Source of the DNA: an uncultured Lachnospiraceae bacterium
GTDB lineage: Bacteria > Bacillota > Clostridia > Lachnospirales > Lachnospiraceae
Reading direction: 5' to 3'
Length of the DNA: 64,000 nt
Assembly (NCBI GenBank): GCA_910578335.1
Contig: CAJTPU010000007.1
Coordinates: 1-64,000 of the forward strand
Made by a program: the position numbers and the translations under genes. This document shows positions 1 through 7,613 of the stretch, one piece after another. The first letter of the stretch is position 1; every line of letters starts with the position of its first letter. Under the pieces are notes generated by a model, which was not told where the DNA came from, did not search any database, and saw only the letters and a list, made by a program, of their open reading frames with translations.

Positions 1-154
1 GCGAAAGCAGTCTACTGATTTCGCCCTCTTGACTGCCCATTAGCAAAGACGGGAAAAGCTGTCAAGGGTAAACTTCGCGCTACGCGCCCTTGACAGCTTT
101 TCCCGCCTTTGCTAATGGGTAATCAAGAGGGCGAAATCAGCAGACTGCTTTCGC
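1..154. repeat. Giant near-perfect hairpin (68-nt arms)
   Basis: Bases 1-68 are the reverse complement of 87-154 with four mismatches; the loop is 18 nt. Each arm is itself partly self-complementary: for example GGGCGAAA and TTTCGCCC near 129-156 can close a smaller stem-loop. The pairing may continue left of the window. No ORF explains it. It could be a very strong terminator of an upstream unit, a palindromic mobile repeat, or a structured RNA; the sequence does not decide between them. Confidence 0.85.
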
Positions 155-175
155 CCTCAACTTATTATGGGATTT

Positions 176-288
176 GTTACGCAGTAGAGGTTATTTTTCT
201 CTTGATTTATGCGACTTCGCTGGCGTTGAAATGACGGAGGAAGGGTTTTTATATGTCTGCCGTCAAAAATGGCGTTCTATTGCGTAAC
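176..288 (+). repeat. MITE-like repeat, copy A
   Basis: A 113-bp unit starting GTTACGCA and ending TGCGTAAC, so the ends are inverted repeats; the outer similarity continues imperfectly for a few more bases (AGTAGAG against AATAGAA). A second diverged copy lies at 2592-2702 in the same orientation. Shared blocks include TTGATTTATGCG near the middle and GCGTTCTATTGCGTAACAG at the right end. There is no coding capacity. Together the two copies bracket the HEPN/tRNA-like island, suggesting either independent MITE insertions or the edges of a mobilised segment. Confidence 0.75.
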
Positions 289-411
289 AGGAATAAGAAT
301 TATTTCTGAAAAGTCAGAAGGTAATGGATAGAAATTTTCGTGTGTCTATGATAAAATGAAGCATACATAGTATTCAAAATATATTTATGAAATATTGATA
401 AGGTGATTCAT

Positions 412-1632
412 ATGGTAGTATTGAACAATGATTATATTTTTCTTCCAAAGACCAAGAAAGATGATTCTCGTATATCATCTAAAGACACTGATGATACAAT
501 ACGTATACAAGCGAGAAAAAATGTTCTTCTTTATATAAGAAATATTTTCGGTGAACCTATTTGTAAAGATAAAGAAAATATTGTGTTCAAAATTATTTAT
601 ACGTATGAAATGGAAATTAAAAATACAATGTATGAAGTTATTTTTACAATATATAATATTACCCGCTATTCTTACCTTGATATATGTGTAAGGGGAAAAA
701 CAACTTATCAAGTTGTAAGCGCTTTAGAATACATACATGACAAGATAATTGGTTCTGATATAGAGCAGGATTACATTATGATTGTTTCATATGATTCTGT
801 TTCTGAATATTATTGTAATAAAGCATACCCTAAACTTAATAAATTAGAAAGAAATTTGCGTAAACTACTATTTAATACGTATACGGTTAATTTCGGAGTA
901 GACTACTATCAAAAAACGGTTTCTCCGGACTTGCAAAAGAAAATTAAAGGCGTAGTACAAGCCAAAGGAAATGAAGAGAAAAAGCAAATAGAAAGATTGA
1001 AAAAATTTTTCTATTCTATGGAATTTTCAGATATACAAGCACTTCTTTTTACAAAGAAGTGGACAACGGTAGAAGAAGAAAGCAAAGCTGAATTTCTTTC
1101 TAAGCATGAGAAACTTACGGAATTATCAGAAGAAGATATAAGAACCGCTTTTGATACATTTTCACCTAAAAGCGATTGGGAAAGACTATTTGCTGATAAA
1201 GTAGATAATAGTGAAATAGAAAATATGATTGAAACAGTCCGTTCAACTCGAAATGACATTGCGCATTGTAAATTTTTTTACAAGGAACAATATAACACTT
1301 TCAATAAAGTAGTAACAGATCTTAATCATTTAATTCTAAAAGCAATTCAGCTTACAGAAGAAAAGGATTTTGTACACAAACAAGCCGAATCCTTTCGGAT
1401 TGCTTTAGCAGGGATAGCTGATACATTGGCTCAATTCCAAAAATATATAAAAGATAGTATCAGTAGTTCGTTGCAATCATTTTCGTTAGTAATAAATGAA
1501 GTAAAAAAGTCATTTGATGTAAATATAGGTAAAATGCTTTCAAATATAGATTTTAGTAGACTTGCAACAATCGAAGAAGATGAATTGAATGATGAAAATG
1601 ATGAAGAAGATAATGAGGAATCCCCTACATAG
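412..1632 (+). CDS. HEPN-motif protein with acidic tail
   Basis: A 406-residue protein of unknown specific function. It carries the HEPN RNase signature R-N-x3-H at residues 280-285 (RNDIAH), preceded by an Arg/Ser/Thr-rich helix start. A second conserved-looking helix sits around residues 140-155 (LERNLRKLLFN). The C-terminal ~20 residues are almost all Asp/Glu/Asn. There is no signal peptide or membrane segment, so it is probably cytoplasmic. The ATG at 412 is preferred because AAGGTG lies just upstream; a GTG at 403 is an alternative. The gene is AT-rich, unlike the later part of the window, which suggests transfer. It is followed after 23 bases by a second HEPN-motif gene. HEPN proteins in such settings are commonly RNA-cleaving toxins or defence effectors; that role is inferred here. 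Confidence 0.75.
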   Translation: MVVLNNDYIFLPKTKKDDSRISSKDTDDTIRIQARKNVLLYIRNIFGEPICKDKENIVFKIIYTYEMEIKNTMYEVIFTIYNITRYSYLDICVRGKTTYQVVSALEYIHDKIIGSDIEQDYIMIVSYDSVSEYYCNKAYPKLNKLERNLRKLLFNTYTVNFGVDYYQKTVSPDLQKKIKGVVQAKGNEEKKQIERLKKFFYSMEFSDIQALLFTKKWTTVEEESKAEFLSKHEKLTELSEEDIRTAFDTFSPKSDWERLFADKVDNSEIENMIETVRSTRNDIAHCKFFYKEQYNTFNKVVTDLNHLILKAIQLTEEKDFVHKQAESFRIALAGIADTLAQFQKYIKDSISSSLQSFSLVINEVKKSFDVNIGKMLSNIDFSRLATIEEDELNDENDEEDNEESPT

Positions 1633-1655
1633 TTAAGAATGGAATTGAAATAAAC

Positions 1656-2450
1656 ATGCAGAAAAAGAATATACTAAATCGTTTTAAGGATGTGTTAGGT
1701 CAGTATTGTGCAATTAATCAATTTGTTGAGTTATCTAAAAGGTGCTTTATCGCAGATTATGATTCAGAAATACATACAAGGAATAGTTTTATCGAATTGG
1801 CAACACAAAAAGAAATCACTTTAACAAGCTATGATTCTGAATATATGATTAATGCCATTTCAAGAAGTTATATTGTTAATGTACATCTTTGCTTTGAAAC
1901 ATTTTTGAAAGAAATCTGTAATGAGATAAAAAATTTTGGCAACAATGTCTATCAAGAGAAATTACAGGAGGATTCTTGGTTAAAATGTGCAGTCAAAAAT
2001 ATTGTTAATGAAAAATTATCACAAGATAATCAAGCACTTTTTGATTTGTGTGAGTATTATAGATTAATTAGAAATACAGCTGTACATGATTTGTGCGACG
2101 TTAAATCACACGAGAAAGAGTTTAGAAAATTACAAAATTATAATTTTAAAAGAGATACAAAATTTGCAAGATTGATTGCCCCGAATGAGTATGAAAAAAT
2201 CTCCTTTGATGATTTTGTGATGTTTTCGCGTTCATGTGTGGAACTTGCAACATATTTGTATAATTTAGTTTCATATGATTATATAAAAATCATAAATGAA
2301 ATTCCACAATCTCAAATTGCGAGATGGAAAAAATATAAACCGGAACGATGTGAAAAAGCTATATTCGCTTATATTAATACTTCATTTAGAATTGATAAAG
2401 ATTTAGAATCTCAAATATCATATTTAGTTGATTATGTTATGGCTCGATAG
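1656..2450 (+). CDS. Second HEPN-motif protein (MAE_28990/RiboL-PSP-like)
   Basis: A 264-residue soluble, mostly helical protein. The HEPN catalytic motif R-N-x3-H is at residues 139-144 (RNTAVH) within YRLIRNTAVHD, the usual context for metal-independent HEPN RNases. The layout, with an N-terminal helical region (FETFLKEICNEI) and a central Rx4H, resembles small HEPN proteins of the MAE_28990 or RiboL-PSP type, but the exact subfamily is not certain by eye. It is the second gene of a two-gene operon. Its last three codons and stop (ATG GCT CGA TAG) overlap the 5' end of the tRNA-like RNA at 2441, so protein and RNA share bases and very likely a transcript. Composition is AT-rich. Confidence 0.75.
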   Translation: MQKKNILNRFKDVLGQYCAINQFVELSKRCFIADYDSEIHTRNSFIELATQKEITLTSYDSEYMINAISRSYIVNVHLCFETFLKEICNEIKNFGNNVYQEKLQEDSWLKCAVKNIVNEKLSQDNQALFDLCEYYRLIRNTAVHDLCDVKSHEKEFRKLQNYNFKRDTKFARLIAPNEYEKISFDDFVMFSRSCVELATYLYNLVSYDYIKIINEIPQSQIARWKKYKPERCEKAIFAYINTSFRIDKDLESQISYLVDYVMAR

Positions 2451-2539
2451 TCCATTGGTAGGACGTCCCCCTTCATAAGTATATTTGTTAAAATGTATTT
2501 ATGAAGGGGAAAGATGTGGTTCGATTCCACATCGAGCCA
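2441..2539 (+). ncRNA. tRNA-like RNA with a hairpin replacing the anticodon arm
   Basis: The acceptor stem is perfect: GGCTCGA (2441-2447) pairs with TCGAGCC (2532-2538), with A2539 as discriminator and no encoded CCA. T8 and A9 are present. The D stem GTCC/GGAC (2450-2453/2461-2464) encloses an ATTGGTA loop with the GG pair. The T arm is canonical: TGTGG-TTCGATT-CCACA (2515-2531). In place of a normal anticodon arm, 2468-2486 pairs with 2491-2509 over 19 bp, with two G-T wobbles and a GTTA tetraloop. Another view is a tRNA with loop TTCATAA (anticodon CAT) carrying a 27-nt insertion at 2479-2505; removing it leaves CCCC-TTCATAA-GGGG. As drawn it cannot decode. It sits directly after two HEPN genes and overlaps the stop codon of the second. 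Confidence 0.75.
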
Positions 2540-2591
2540 TTTTGAAGTTAATGAAAAATCTTCTTTTATTTTGTCAGATTTATTTAAGATT

Positions 2592-2702
2592 GTTACGCTA
2601 TAGAGATTATTTATCCCTTGATTTATGCGGCTTTGCGGGCGATGAAATGATGGGCGGAGGTTTTATATTCCTACCCTCAAAAATAGCGTTCTATTGCGTA
2701 AC
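2592..2702 (+). repeat. MITE-like repeat, copy B
   Basis: A 111-bp unit beginning GTTACGCTA and ending TGCGTAAC, homologous to and in the same orientation as 176-288. Shared blocks include TTGATTTATGCG and GCGTTCTATTGCGTAACAG. It lies 52 bases downstream of the tRNA-like RNA. A small ORF that crosses it has no support as a gene. Confidence 0.75.
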
Positions 2703-2704
2703 AG

Positions 2705-2752
2705 AAAAGCAGAGAACCGACCACTAATGAAAGTGACATGTTCTCTGCTTTT
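2705..2752 (+). terminator. Rho-independent terminator
   Basis: AAAAGCAGAGAAC (2705-2717) pairs with GTTCTCTGCTTTT (2740-2752), with a 22-nt loop; the T run is short and lies inside the stem. It would end the HEPN/tRNA-like transcript after the second MITE-like repeat. Confidence 0.6.
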
Positions 2753-2983
2753 GCTTGCACCCTGTTTGTCAGCGTTGATAATAAGTTGTTGTGAATACTT
2801 CCTTATCAACGTAAAGCTAAGTGTTACCGCGGTGTTTTTTCATTGTCTGTTTTGACGTCATGATGATTGTAGCATAAATGCGGTGTTAGGGAAATCAAGA
2901 GTTGCTTGAATTGCAAAATTATGGAAAAGTTTGTCATAAAATCAAAAAAAGACAAATATTTTGAAAAAAATTAGAAAAAAGTG

Positions 2984-3013
2984 TTGACAAATAGAAATCA
3001 AGAAGATATAATG
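2984..3013 (+). promoter_or_regulatory. Strong sigma-A promoter without an obvious gene
   Basis: A perfect TTGACA (2984-2989) and a perfect TATAAT (3008-3013) are separated by 18 bp, with an A-rich upstream stretch like an UP element. The inferred start of transcription is near 3020. No ORF with a ribosome site follows until 3574. Confidence 0.75.
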
Positions 3014-3018
3014 AGCTT

Positions 3019-3375
3019 ACAAACAAAAAAACAGACAGACAAAAGCAGAATTGCTAATACAAAAGAAAGCGAGGTACAGTCCACCTAAAACGTAAATTTT
3101 ATTCAACATCCATATTAAAATACAAATGAATATAAATACCCAAGAAAAAAGTATACAAGTACACAGGAAAAAGTAACGAAATACAACCGACAAAATGAAA
3201 GTTGACGTTACAGTACAATCAGTACAAAGGAAGAAGTGGAAAGGTACAAAAGAAAAAATATGGATGAGAATTTCGGAAACTGTAAACCATTATCATAATT
3301 TCATAGGAGGGTAGTCCATTGGATAGCATAGTTTAGAGGAGCGCATTGATTCAAAGTAATCGGTGCGCTCCTTTC
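3019..3375 (+). ncRNA. Candidate A-rich noncoding RNA with GTACA motifs
   Basis: Between the promoter at 2984-3013 and the hairpin at 3338-3371 lies ~350 nt with no convincing coding frame. It is very A-rich and repeats GTACA/TACAA words (for example GAGGTACAG, AAGTACACAG, CAGTACAATCAGTACAAAGG, AGGTACAAAAG). It does not match 6S, tmRNA, RNase P or a riboswitch class that I recognise. The alternative is decayed DNA that kept a promoter. Confidence 0.4.
3338..3375 (+). terminator. Hairpin ending the candidate RNA
   Basis: GGAGCGCATTGATT (3338-3351) pairs with AATCGGTGCGCTCC (3358-3371), 14 bp with two G-T pairs, a 6-nt loop and a CTTTC tail. The T tract is weak, so termination is probable rather than certain. 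From here to 3573 I see only AT-rich upstream DNA of the next gene. Confidence 0.55.
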
Positions 3376-3573
3376 ATGCGGGGAGGTTATTTGGGATTCG
3401 GGTGACTGCGAAATGTTGAAGCAATATCGTATATATTTGTGTTGTGTGCGGTGGGCGGTAAAAGCTGTTTTTTGCAAATTTAAGAAAAAAATAAAAAAAG
3501 TAATGTATTTTCTGTAGAAAATTGTCCTAAAATAAGGTATGATATACCATATATTGTGGAGGAAAATGAGTAA

Positions 3574-4926
3574 ATGGCAGAAAGTACAAAGAAAAATCAG
3601 GTAAAAAAAATAGATACCAGTGCCGTAGAGCTTGTCCGCCGCGAGGAGAGGCGCAGAAGAAGAAAACGTAATCAGGTACTTGCTTATCTGACACTGGTAC
3701 TGCTTGTTGTTTTGATTGTCGCAGGTGTTGTGGCGGCGGTTATCTTGATTGGCAAAAAGCAGCCGGCAAAGCCGGATGATAATTCGTCTTTACCGGATGA
3801 GATTGAGGATTTGGTCGGACCGGAGGAAAGTCTGGAAAAACCGGATGTTACGGATACTGTTCCGGAGCCGACGCCGGAAGAAAATTTGGATAAAATTATA
3901 GATGCGGCAATAGAAGTTATGCCGCTTGAGGATAGAGTGGCGGGACTATTTATTGTAACACCGGAATCGATTACCGGGGCAGGTACGGCGATACAGGCAG
4001 GAGACGGTACAAAGGATGCACTGAATAAATGGGCAGTGGGCGGTTTGATTTATTTCAAAAAAAATATAAAATCGGCGGAACAGTTAAAAGAGATGATTTC
4101 CAATACCTTGCTTTACAGCAAATATCCGCTTTTTATCGCTGTAGATGAAGAAGGTGGACAGGTGAGCCGCCTTGTAGAAGCCGGACTTGCGGAAAATGCG
4201 GGCGGGGCACATGCGATTGGCGCGACGGCGGACCCGGCGCAGGCATACGCGGCGGGACAGAATATTGCCGGATATTTGGGAGAATACGGGTTTAATCTTG
4301 ATTTTGCTCCGGTTGCAGACGTCAACAATACAGCCGACAGTGTGATTGGCGAACGCTCTTATGGCAGCGACAGCGCCATCGTGTCCTCTATGGTGGCGTC
4401 CATGGTACAGGGACTTGAGGAAAACGGTGTCAGCTCCTGCCTGAAGCATTTCCCGGGTATCGGCAGCAGCGTTGACGATACGCATGTGGGGCTTGCCGTT
4501 ACGGACAGGACGGCGGAGCAGTTTCGTGCGGAAGAATTTGTAGTATTTCAGGCAGGCATAGAAGTAGGTGCGGATTTTGTCATGGTGAGCCATATGGCGG
4601 CGCCTGCTTTTACAGGCGACAATACGCCTTGCAGCATGTCACACGAGGTGGTAACGGATATTCTGCGGGAAGAGCTTGGATTTGACGGTGTTATCATCAC
4701 GGATGCCATGAATATGGGAGCAATCACGGAGTATTATGAGGCGGATGAGGCAGCAATTCTGGCTTTGCGCGCCGGCTGCGATATGATACTGATGCCGGAG
4801 GATTTTGAAAAAGCATATGAGGGTGTTTTGCAGGCTGTCAGGGATGGCACGATTTCCGAAGAGCGCATCAACGATGCCCTGCGCCGTATCTACCGGATTA
4901 AATATGCGGACAAACTGGCGGAATAA
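3574..4926 (+). CDS. Membrane-anchored GH3 beta-N-acetylhexosaminidase (NagZ-like)
   Basis: A 450-residue GH3 enzyme that would remove terminal beta-linked GlcNAc, for example from peptidoglycan fragments or glycans, outside the membrane. After a very basic start (RRRRRK, residues 27-32) there is one membrane segment at about 35-60, then a Pro/Glu-rich linker and the TIM barrel. Visible motifs are AVDEEGGQVSRL, KHFPGIG at 291-297 followed by DDTH at 301-304 (the NagZ-type catalytic Asp-His loop), and the nucleophile in ITDAMNMG at D377. The usual KHFPGHG has Ile in place of His. GTGGAGG-type ribosome site sits upstream. It stands alone and ends in its own terminator. Substrate specificity is inferred from family. 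Confidence 0.9.
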   Translation: MAESTKKNQVKKIDTSAVELVRREERRRRRKRNQVLAYLTLVLLVVLIVAGVVAAVILIGKKQPAKPDDNSSLPDEIEDLVGPEESLEKPDVTDTVPEPTPEENLDKIIDAAIEVMPLEDRVAGLFIVTPESITGAGTAIQAGDGTKDALNKWAVGGLIYFKKNIKSAEQLKEMISNTLLYSKYPLFIAVDEEGGQVSRLVEAGLAENAGGAHAIGATADPAQAYAAGQNIAGYLGEYGFNLDFAPVADVNNTADSVIGERSYGSDSAIVSSMVASMVQGLEENGVSSCLKHFPGIGSSVDDTHVGLAVTDRTAEQFRAEEFVVFQAGIEVGADFVMVSHMAAPAFTGDNTPCSMSHEVVTDILREELGFDGVIITDAMNMGAITEYYEADEAAILALRAGCDMILMPEDFEKAYEGVLQAVRDGTISEERINDALRRIYRIKYADKLAE

Positions 4927-4928
4927 AG

Positions 4929-4968
4929 AAAAGGTCTGTAATCCCAAGCGGGGCTGCAGACCTTTTTT
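4929..4968 (+). terminator. Rho-independent terminator
   Basis: AAAAGGTCTG (4929-4938) pairs with CAGACCTTTT (4957-4966), followed by a T run. It terminates the hexosaminidase gene. Confidence 0.85.
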
Positions 4969-5011
4969 GCAAGGTGTTGGCTGACGGATGGAAAATTGTT
5001 CTATTCAGCAG

Positions 5012-5040
5012 TTGACAAAAACGGACTGCTGTAGTATATT
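5012..5040 (+). promoter_or_regulatory. tRNA-Gly promoter
   Basis: TTGACA (5012-5017) and TATATT (5035-5040) with a 17-bp spacer, 33 bases before the tRNA. Confidence 0.8.
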
Positions 5041-5073
5041 ATTACTTGTCCGTTAAATATGGATGCATGATAA

Positions 5074-5145
<72 letters not shown>

Positions 5146-5287
5146 TTTTTGTATTGTAATATAAAGCTAATTTTAGCAACAAAACATTAATTTTATTGGT
5201 ATATCTTGTTTTATGCTTTTTGTTATAAACACAAATCTATAGTTATAAAAAATACCATTACTGTGTTATGAATTTATGGGGGATAAT

Positions 5288-6058
5288 ATGGATAAAAGAT
5301 TATTTTATTGTTATATGAAGTACCAAAAAGAAAGAAATGACACAATATGGAAGAGGCTTAAAAAAATTCCATGGTTAGTAAAAACGGTGTTTGTAGTTAT
5401 GTTGGTTTGCTCAATTACATTCTTTATTCCATTGTTTCAAAAGTATATGCTGTGGATAGCTGTTATAGAAGTAATTTTGTCTCTTATTCTATGGTTTCTT
5501 GTAGAAAATTTTCAAATTAAGACTAGTGATGAAAAATTAGAAGAGTACTATAATTATTGTCGTGAATTAGAGATATGGCTAAACAGTCAGGGACTTGTAT
5601 CAGTAAAGGCAATAAAGTTATTGCGTAAAAGGCTGAATAATCGTATTGATGAAATGAGGAAACAGCGAAAAGATAATAATGCGCGTTTTGATAAGTGGAT
5701 ACAAACACTTGTCATACCAATAACACTTGCTGTTTTTTCGACAATAATAAAAGGGCAAGATAGTATCGAAATGTTTAGCACGATTTTTCTCATGTTGAGT
5801 GTTTTTGCATTTATTTATGGCTTTGTTTCTGGGTGTAGAAGTTATGCTTGGTTTCCAAAAAAACGAGTGCTAGAGCAGATGGGATTTTTTGCAAGTGATT
5901 TACAAGGTATTCTTGATTTGCGTTTTGCACAAGAAGATAAGAGTAACGGGTTAACCTTAGTAGAAGTGAAAATATGTAAAAACGAAACTTACAAAATTGA
6001 TAGTATAAAGTATCAAAAGCAAAAACACAAAAAGAAGATAAAAGCAGAGAAGAGATGA
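5288..6058 (+). CDS. Unrecognised four-helix membrane protein
   Basis: A 256-residue protein with two close hydrophobic segments near residues 30-75 and two more near 140-185, separated by a charged helical stretch with coiled-coil character (residues about 80-135). The tail is very Lys-rich. The ATG at 5288 follows GGGGGATA; an upstream ATG at 5276 has no good site. It resembles small accessory-island membrane proteins in layout, such as SLATT-like effectors with paired membrane helices and a helical domain, but I cannot assign it to that family. It is the only substantial cargo of the tRNA-Gly mini-island, so a defence or fitness role is plausible but unproven. Confidence 0.65.
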   Translation: MDKRLFYCYMKYQKERNDTIWKRLKKIPWLVKTVFVVMLVCSITFFIPLFQKYMLWIAVIEVILSLILWFLVENFQIKTSDEKLEEYYNYCRELEIWLNSQGLVSVKAIKLLRKRLNNRIDEMRKQRKDNNARFDKWIQTLVIPITLAVFSTIIKGQDSIEMFSTIFLMLSVFAFIYGFVSGCRSYAWFPKKRVLEQMGFFASDLQGILDLRFAQEDKSNGLTLVEVKICKNETYKIDSIKYQKQKHKKKIKAEKR

Positions 6059-6131
6059 GAATAATAGAAATCACACAAAATGAGAAGCGTGATGATGTGT
6101 AATGAGAAAATAAATTTTTTGTTTTAAAGGT

Positions 6132-6260
6132 ATGGATAGGTATGAAATAGAGATATGCTTGAATCCTTTCACTGGGCTTGCTAACTGTAAGAAGCTATTT
6201 TATGACACTGAACTTTATGAAGTAAATCTGTATCGGACATATGAAAAACTCTCTTCTTGA
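6132..6260 (+). CDS. Possible 42-residue ORF (weak)
   Basis: It starts ATGGATAGGTATG after AAAGG and ends TGA at 6258-6260. The sequence (MDRYEIEICLNPFTGLANC at the start) matches no family I know. It may be a fragment of an excised or decayed cargo gene. The rest of 6059-6335 holds nothing else I can identify. Confidence 0.25.
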   Translation: MDRYEIEICLNPFTGLANCKKLFYDTELYEVNLYRTYEKLSS

Positions 6261-6374
6261 TAATAAAAAGTGGATACGGCTACAGAGGTTGTAGATAATC
6301 CTGTACCGCACTAAATAAAAGACAGGGATTCGATTGATTCCCGTCTCGCGCTTTTTTGTATGCGCTTTTACGGC

Positions 6375-7082
6375 TTATTCAAACACATGCTTAAAATAGG
6401 CTTTTTTGAAGGCTGCATAGCTGTTTCGTGATATCGGGATTTCTGCCTTATGGCTGGACAGAAGCTGCGTTCTGGAAAATGCTTCCACATGACTCAGGTT
6501 GACAATATAGCTGCGGTGGCAGCGGCAGAATCCGTTTTGCGGCGAAAAAACTTCTTCGCACGTTGAGATTTTCTCACGGATTTCTAAGGATTTGCCATTT
6601 GTGAAGTGAACCAGAACAAGCTTATTCTGTGCCTCAAGGTACGCAACATCTGCTATTATAATTTTACAAAAGCCAATGGCAGTCTGGGCGACAAAAGTAT
6701 TTTGGGCATGGATAAATGAGCGAAGAAAATCGTCTAATATGGAAAACAGCTTTGCGGCATCAACCGGTTTCATAAGATAATGCAAAGCTTTTATCTCATA
6801 AGAATCAACAGCAAAATCCCTCGAGGAAGAAAGAAATACAATGGGGACGGCGGCGTCATGGTTTCGAATTTCCCTGGCGGTATCCATGCCGTTTAAGAGA
6901 GGCATGATAACATCTAAAATAATGAAATCCATGCACTCATTCCAATGGGCGGCGATTAAGTCGTCGCCATTTGTAAATCGATAGAGCGTAAGCACGATAT
7001 CATGCTGTTCTGCCCATTGTTCTAAAAGAGGACAGATGGCATCGATAAACCGTGTCTCATCATCGCAAACTGCTATTTTCAT
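6375..7082 (-). CDS. LytTR-family response regulator
   Basis: A 235-residue two-domain transcription factor. The receiver domain has the acidic pair D7-D8 and phospho-acceptor D57 in ILDVIMP. The C-terminal LytTR DNA-binding domain (about 130-235) carries the pattern VAYLEAQNKLVLVH and FCRCHRSYIVNLSHV. It would bind imperfect direct repeats upstream of target promoters. No histidine kinase lies next to it, so its partner is elsewhere. The divergent neighbour at 7614 encodes a GGDEF protein, and its promoter region has a spaced direct repeat (7439-7467), making it the likely target. Confidence 0.9.
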   Translation of the reverse strand: MKIAVCDDETRFIDAICPLLEQWAEQHDIVLTLYRFTNGDDLIAAHWNECMDFIILDVIMPLLNGMDTAREIRNHDAAVPIVFLSSSRDFAVDSYEIKALHYLMKPVDAAKLFSILDDFLRSFIHAQNTFVAQTAIGFCKIIIADVAYLEAQNKLVLVHFTNGKSLEIREKISTCEEVFSPQNGFCRCHRSYIVNLSHVEAFSRTQLLSSHKAEIPISRNSYAAFKKAYFKHVFE

Positions 7083-7351
7083 AATTATGCCTCATTGTGT
7101 GCTTCCGCACACATATAAATCAATATTTTGTCCGCAAAGTGCAAACGATAAATGGAAATTGCAGAATTATTTTCATCAGGCTGTTCGGAGTAAAGCGTGC
7201 CGGAACACCATTCTGTATTTGTGGCGGACAAAAGCCAATAAGCCAATCCGGTTTAAAATCATATCGGTATGAACAAGGTAGGATTCCTGAATGCAGCAAT
7301 TTTATATTTATTTTAACAGGTTATCCGCTTGATGTAAATACACCTGTTAAT

Positions 7352-7379
7352 TTACTAAAACTTACTAAACTTTACTAAA
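7352..7379. repeat. Three phased TTACTAAA repeats
   Basis: TTACTAAA occurs exactly at 7352-7359, 7362-7369 and 7372-7379, a strict 10-bp period that puts all copies on one face of the helix. It lies between the LytTR gene and the GGDEF gene, about 120 bp upstream of the latter's -10. It is probably a protein-binding array. The rest of 7083-7350 shows no gene. Confidence 0.6.
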
Positions 7380-7438
7380 AACCTGACGATAGGCAGAAAA
7401 TGCTGCTGAAAGAAGGGCGTCGATTTTAGCGGCGTACT

Positions 7439-7501
7439 ATTCACGCCTTATAGTTACCATTCACGCCGTATGGTAACAATGGGGAGAAAAAATGCTATAA
7501 T
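7439..7501 (+). promoter_or_regulatory. Activator-type promoter of the GGDEF gene
   Basis: ATTCACGCC is repeated at 7439-7447 and 7459-7467 (20-bp period), just upstream of the -35 position. The core is an extended -10 (TGCTATAAT, TATAAT at 7496-7501) without a good -35. Direct repeats two helical turns apart before a weak -35 are the usual arrangement for LytTR activators, so the divergent response regulator is the likely regulator. Confidence 0.55.
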
Positions 7502-7613
7502 GTAGTACTGATATGAAGTCAGTACAGGGATTTTTTGAATTTTATTTTCTTTTGGTGCGTAAGAGGCTTGACTTATAAAAATGTTAATTGCTTTAGAAGG
7601 AGAGGTAATTATT

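Noticed and set aside
2485..2727. 80-residue ORF across the tRNA-like RNA and second MITE-like repeat
   Set aside because: It overlaps two better-supported features, has no ribosome site and reads as repeat DNA.
6320..6361. Possible second tRNA-Gly
   Set aside because: Only the last ~26 bases of a tRNA are present (attR-like); there is no 5' half or D arm.
7036..7378. Small ORFs between the LytTR and GGDEF genes
   Set aside because: No ribosome site or family features; the stretch is better read as regulatory DNA.
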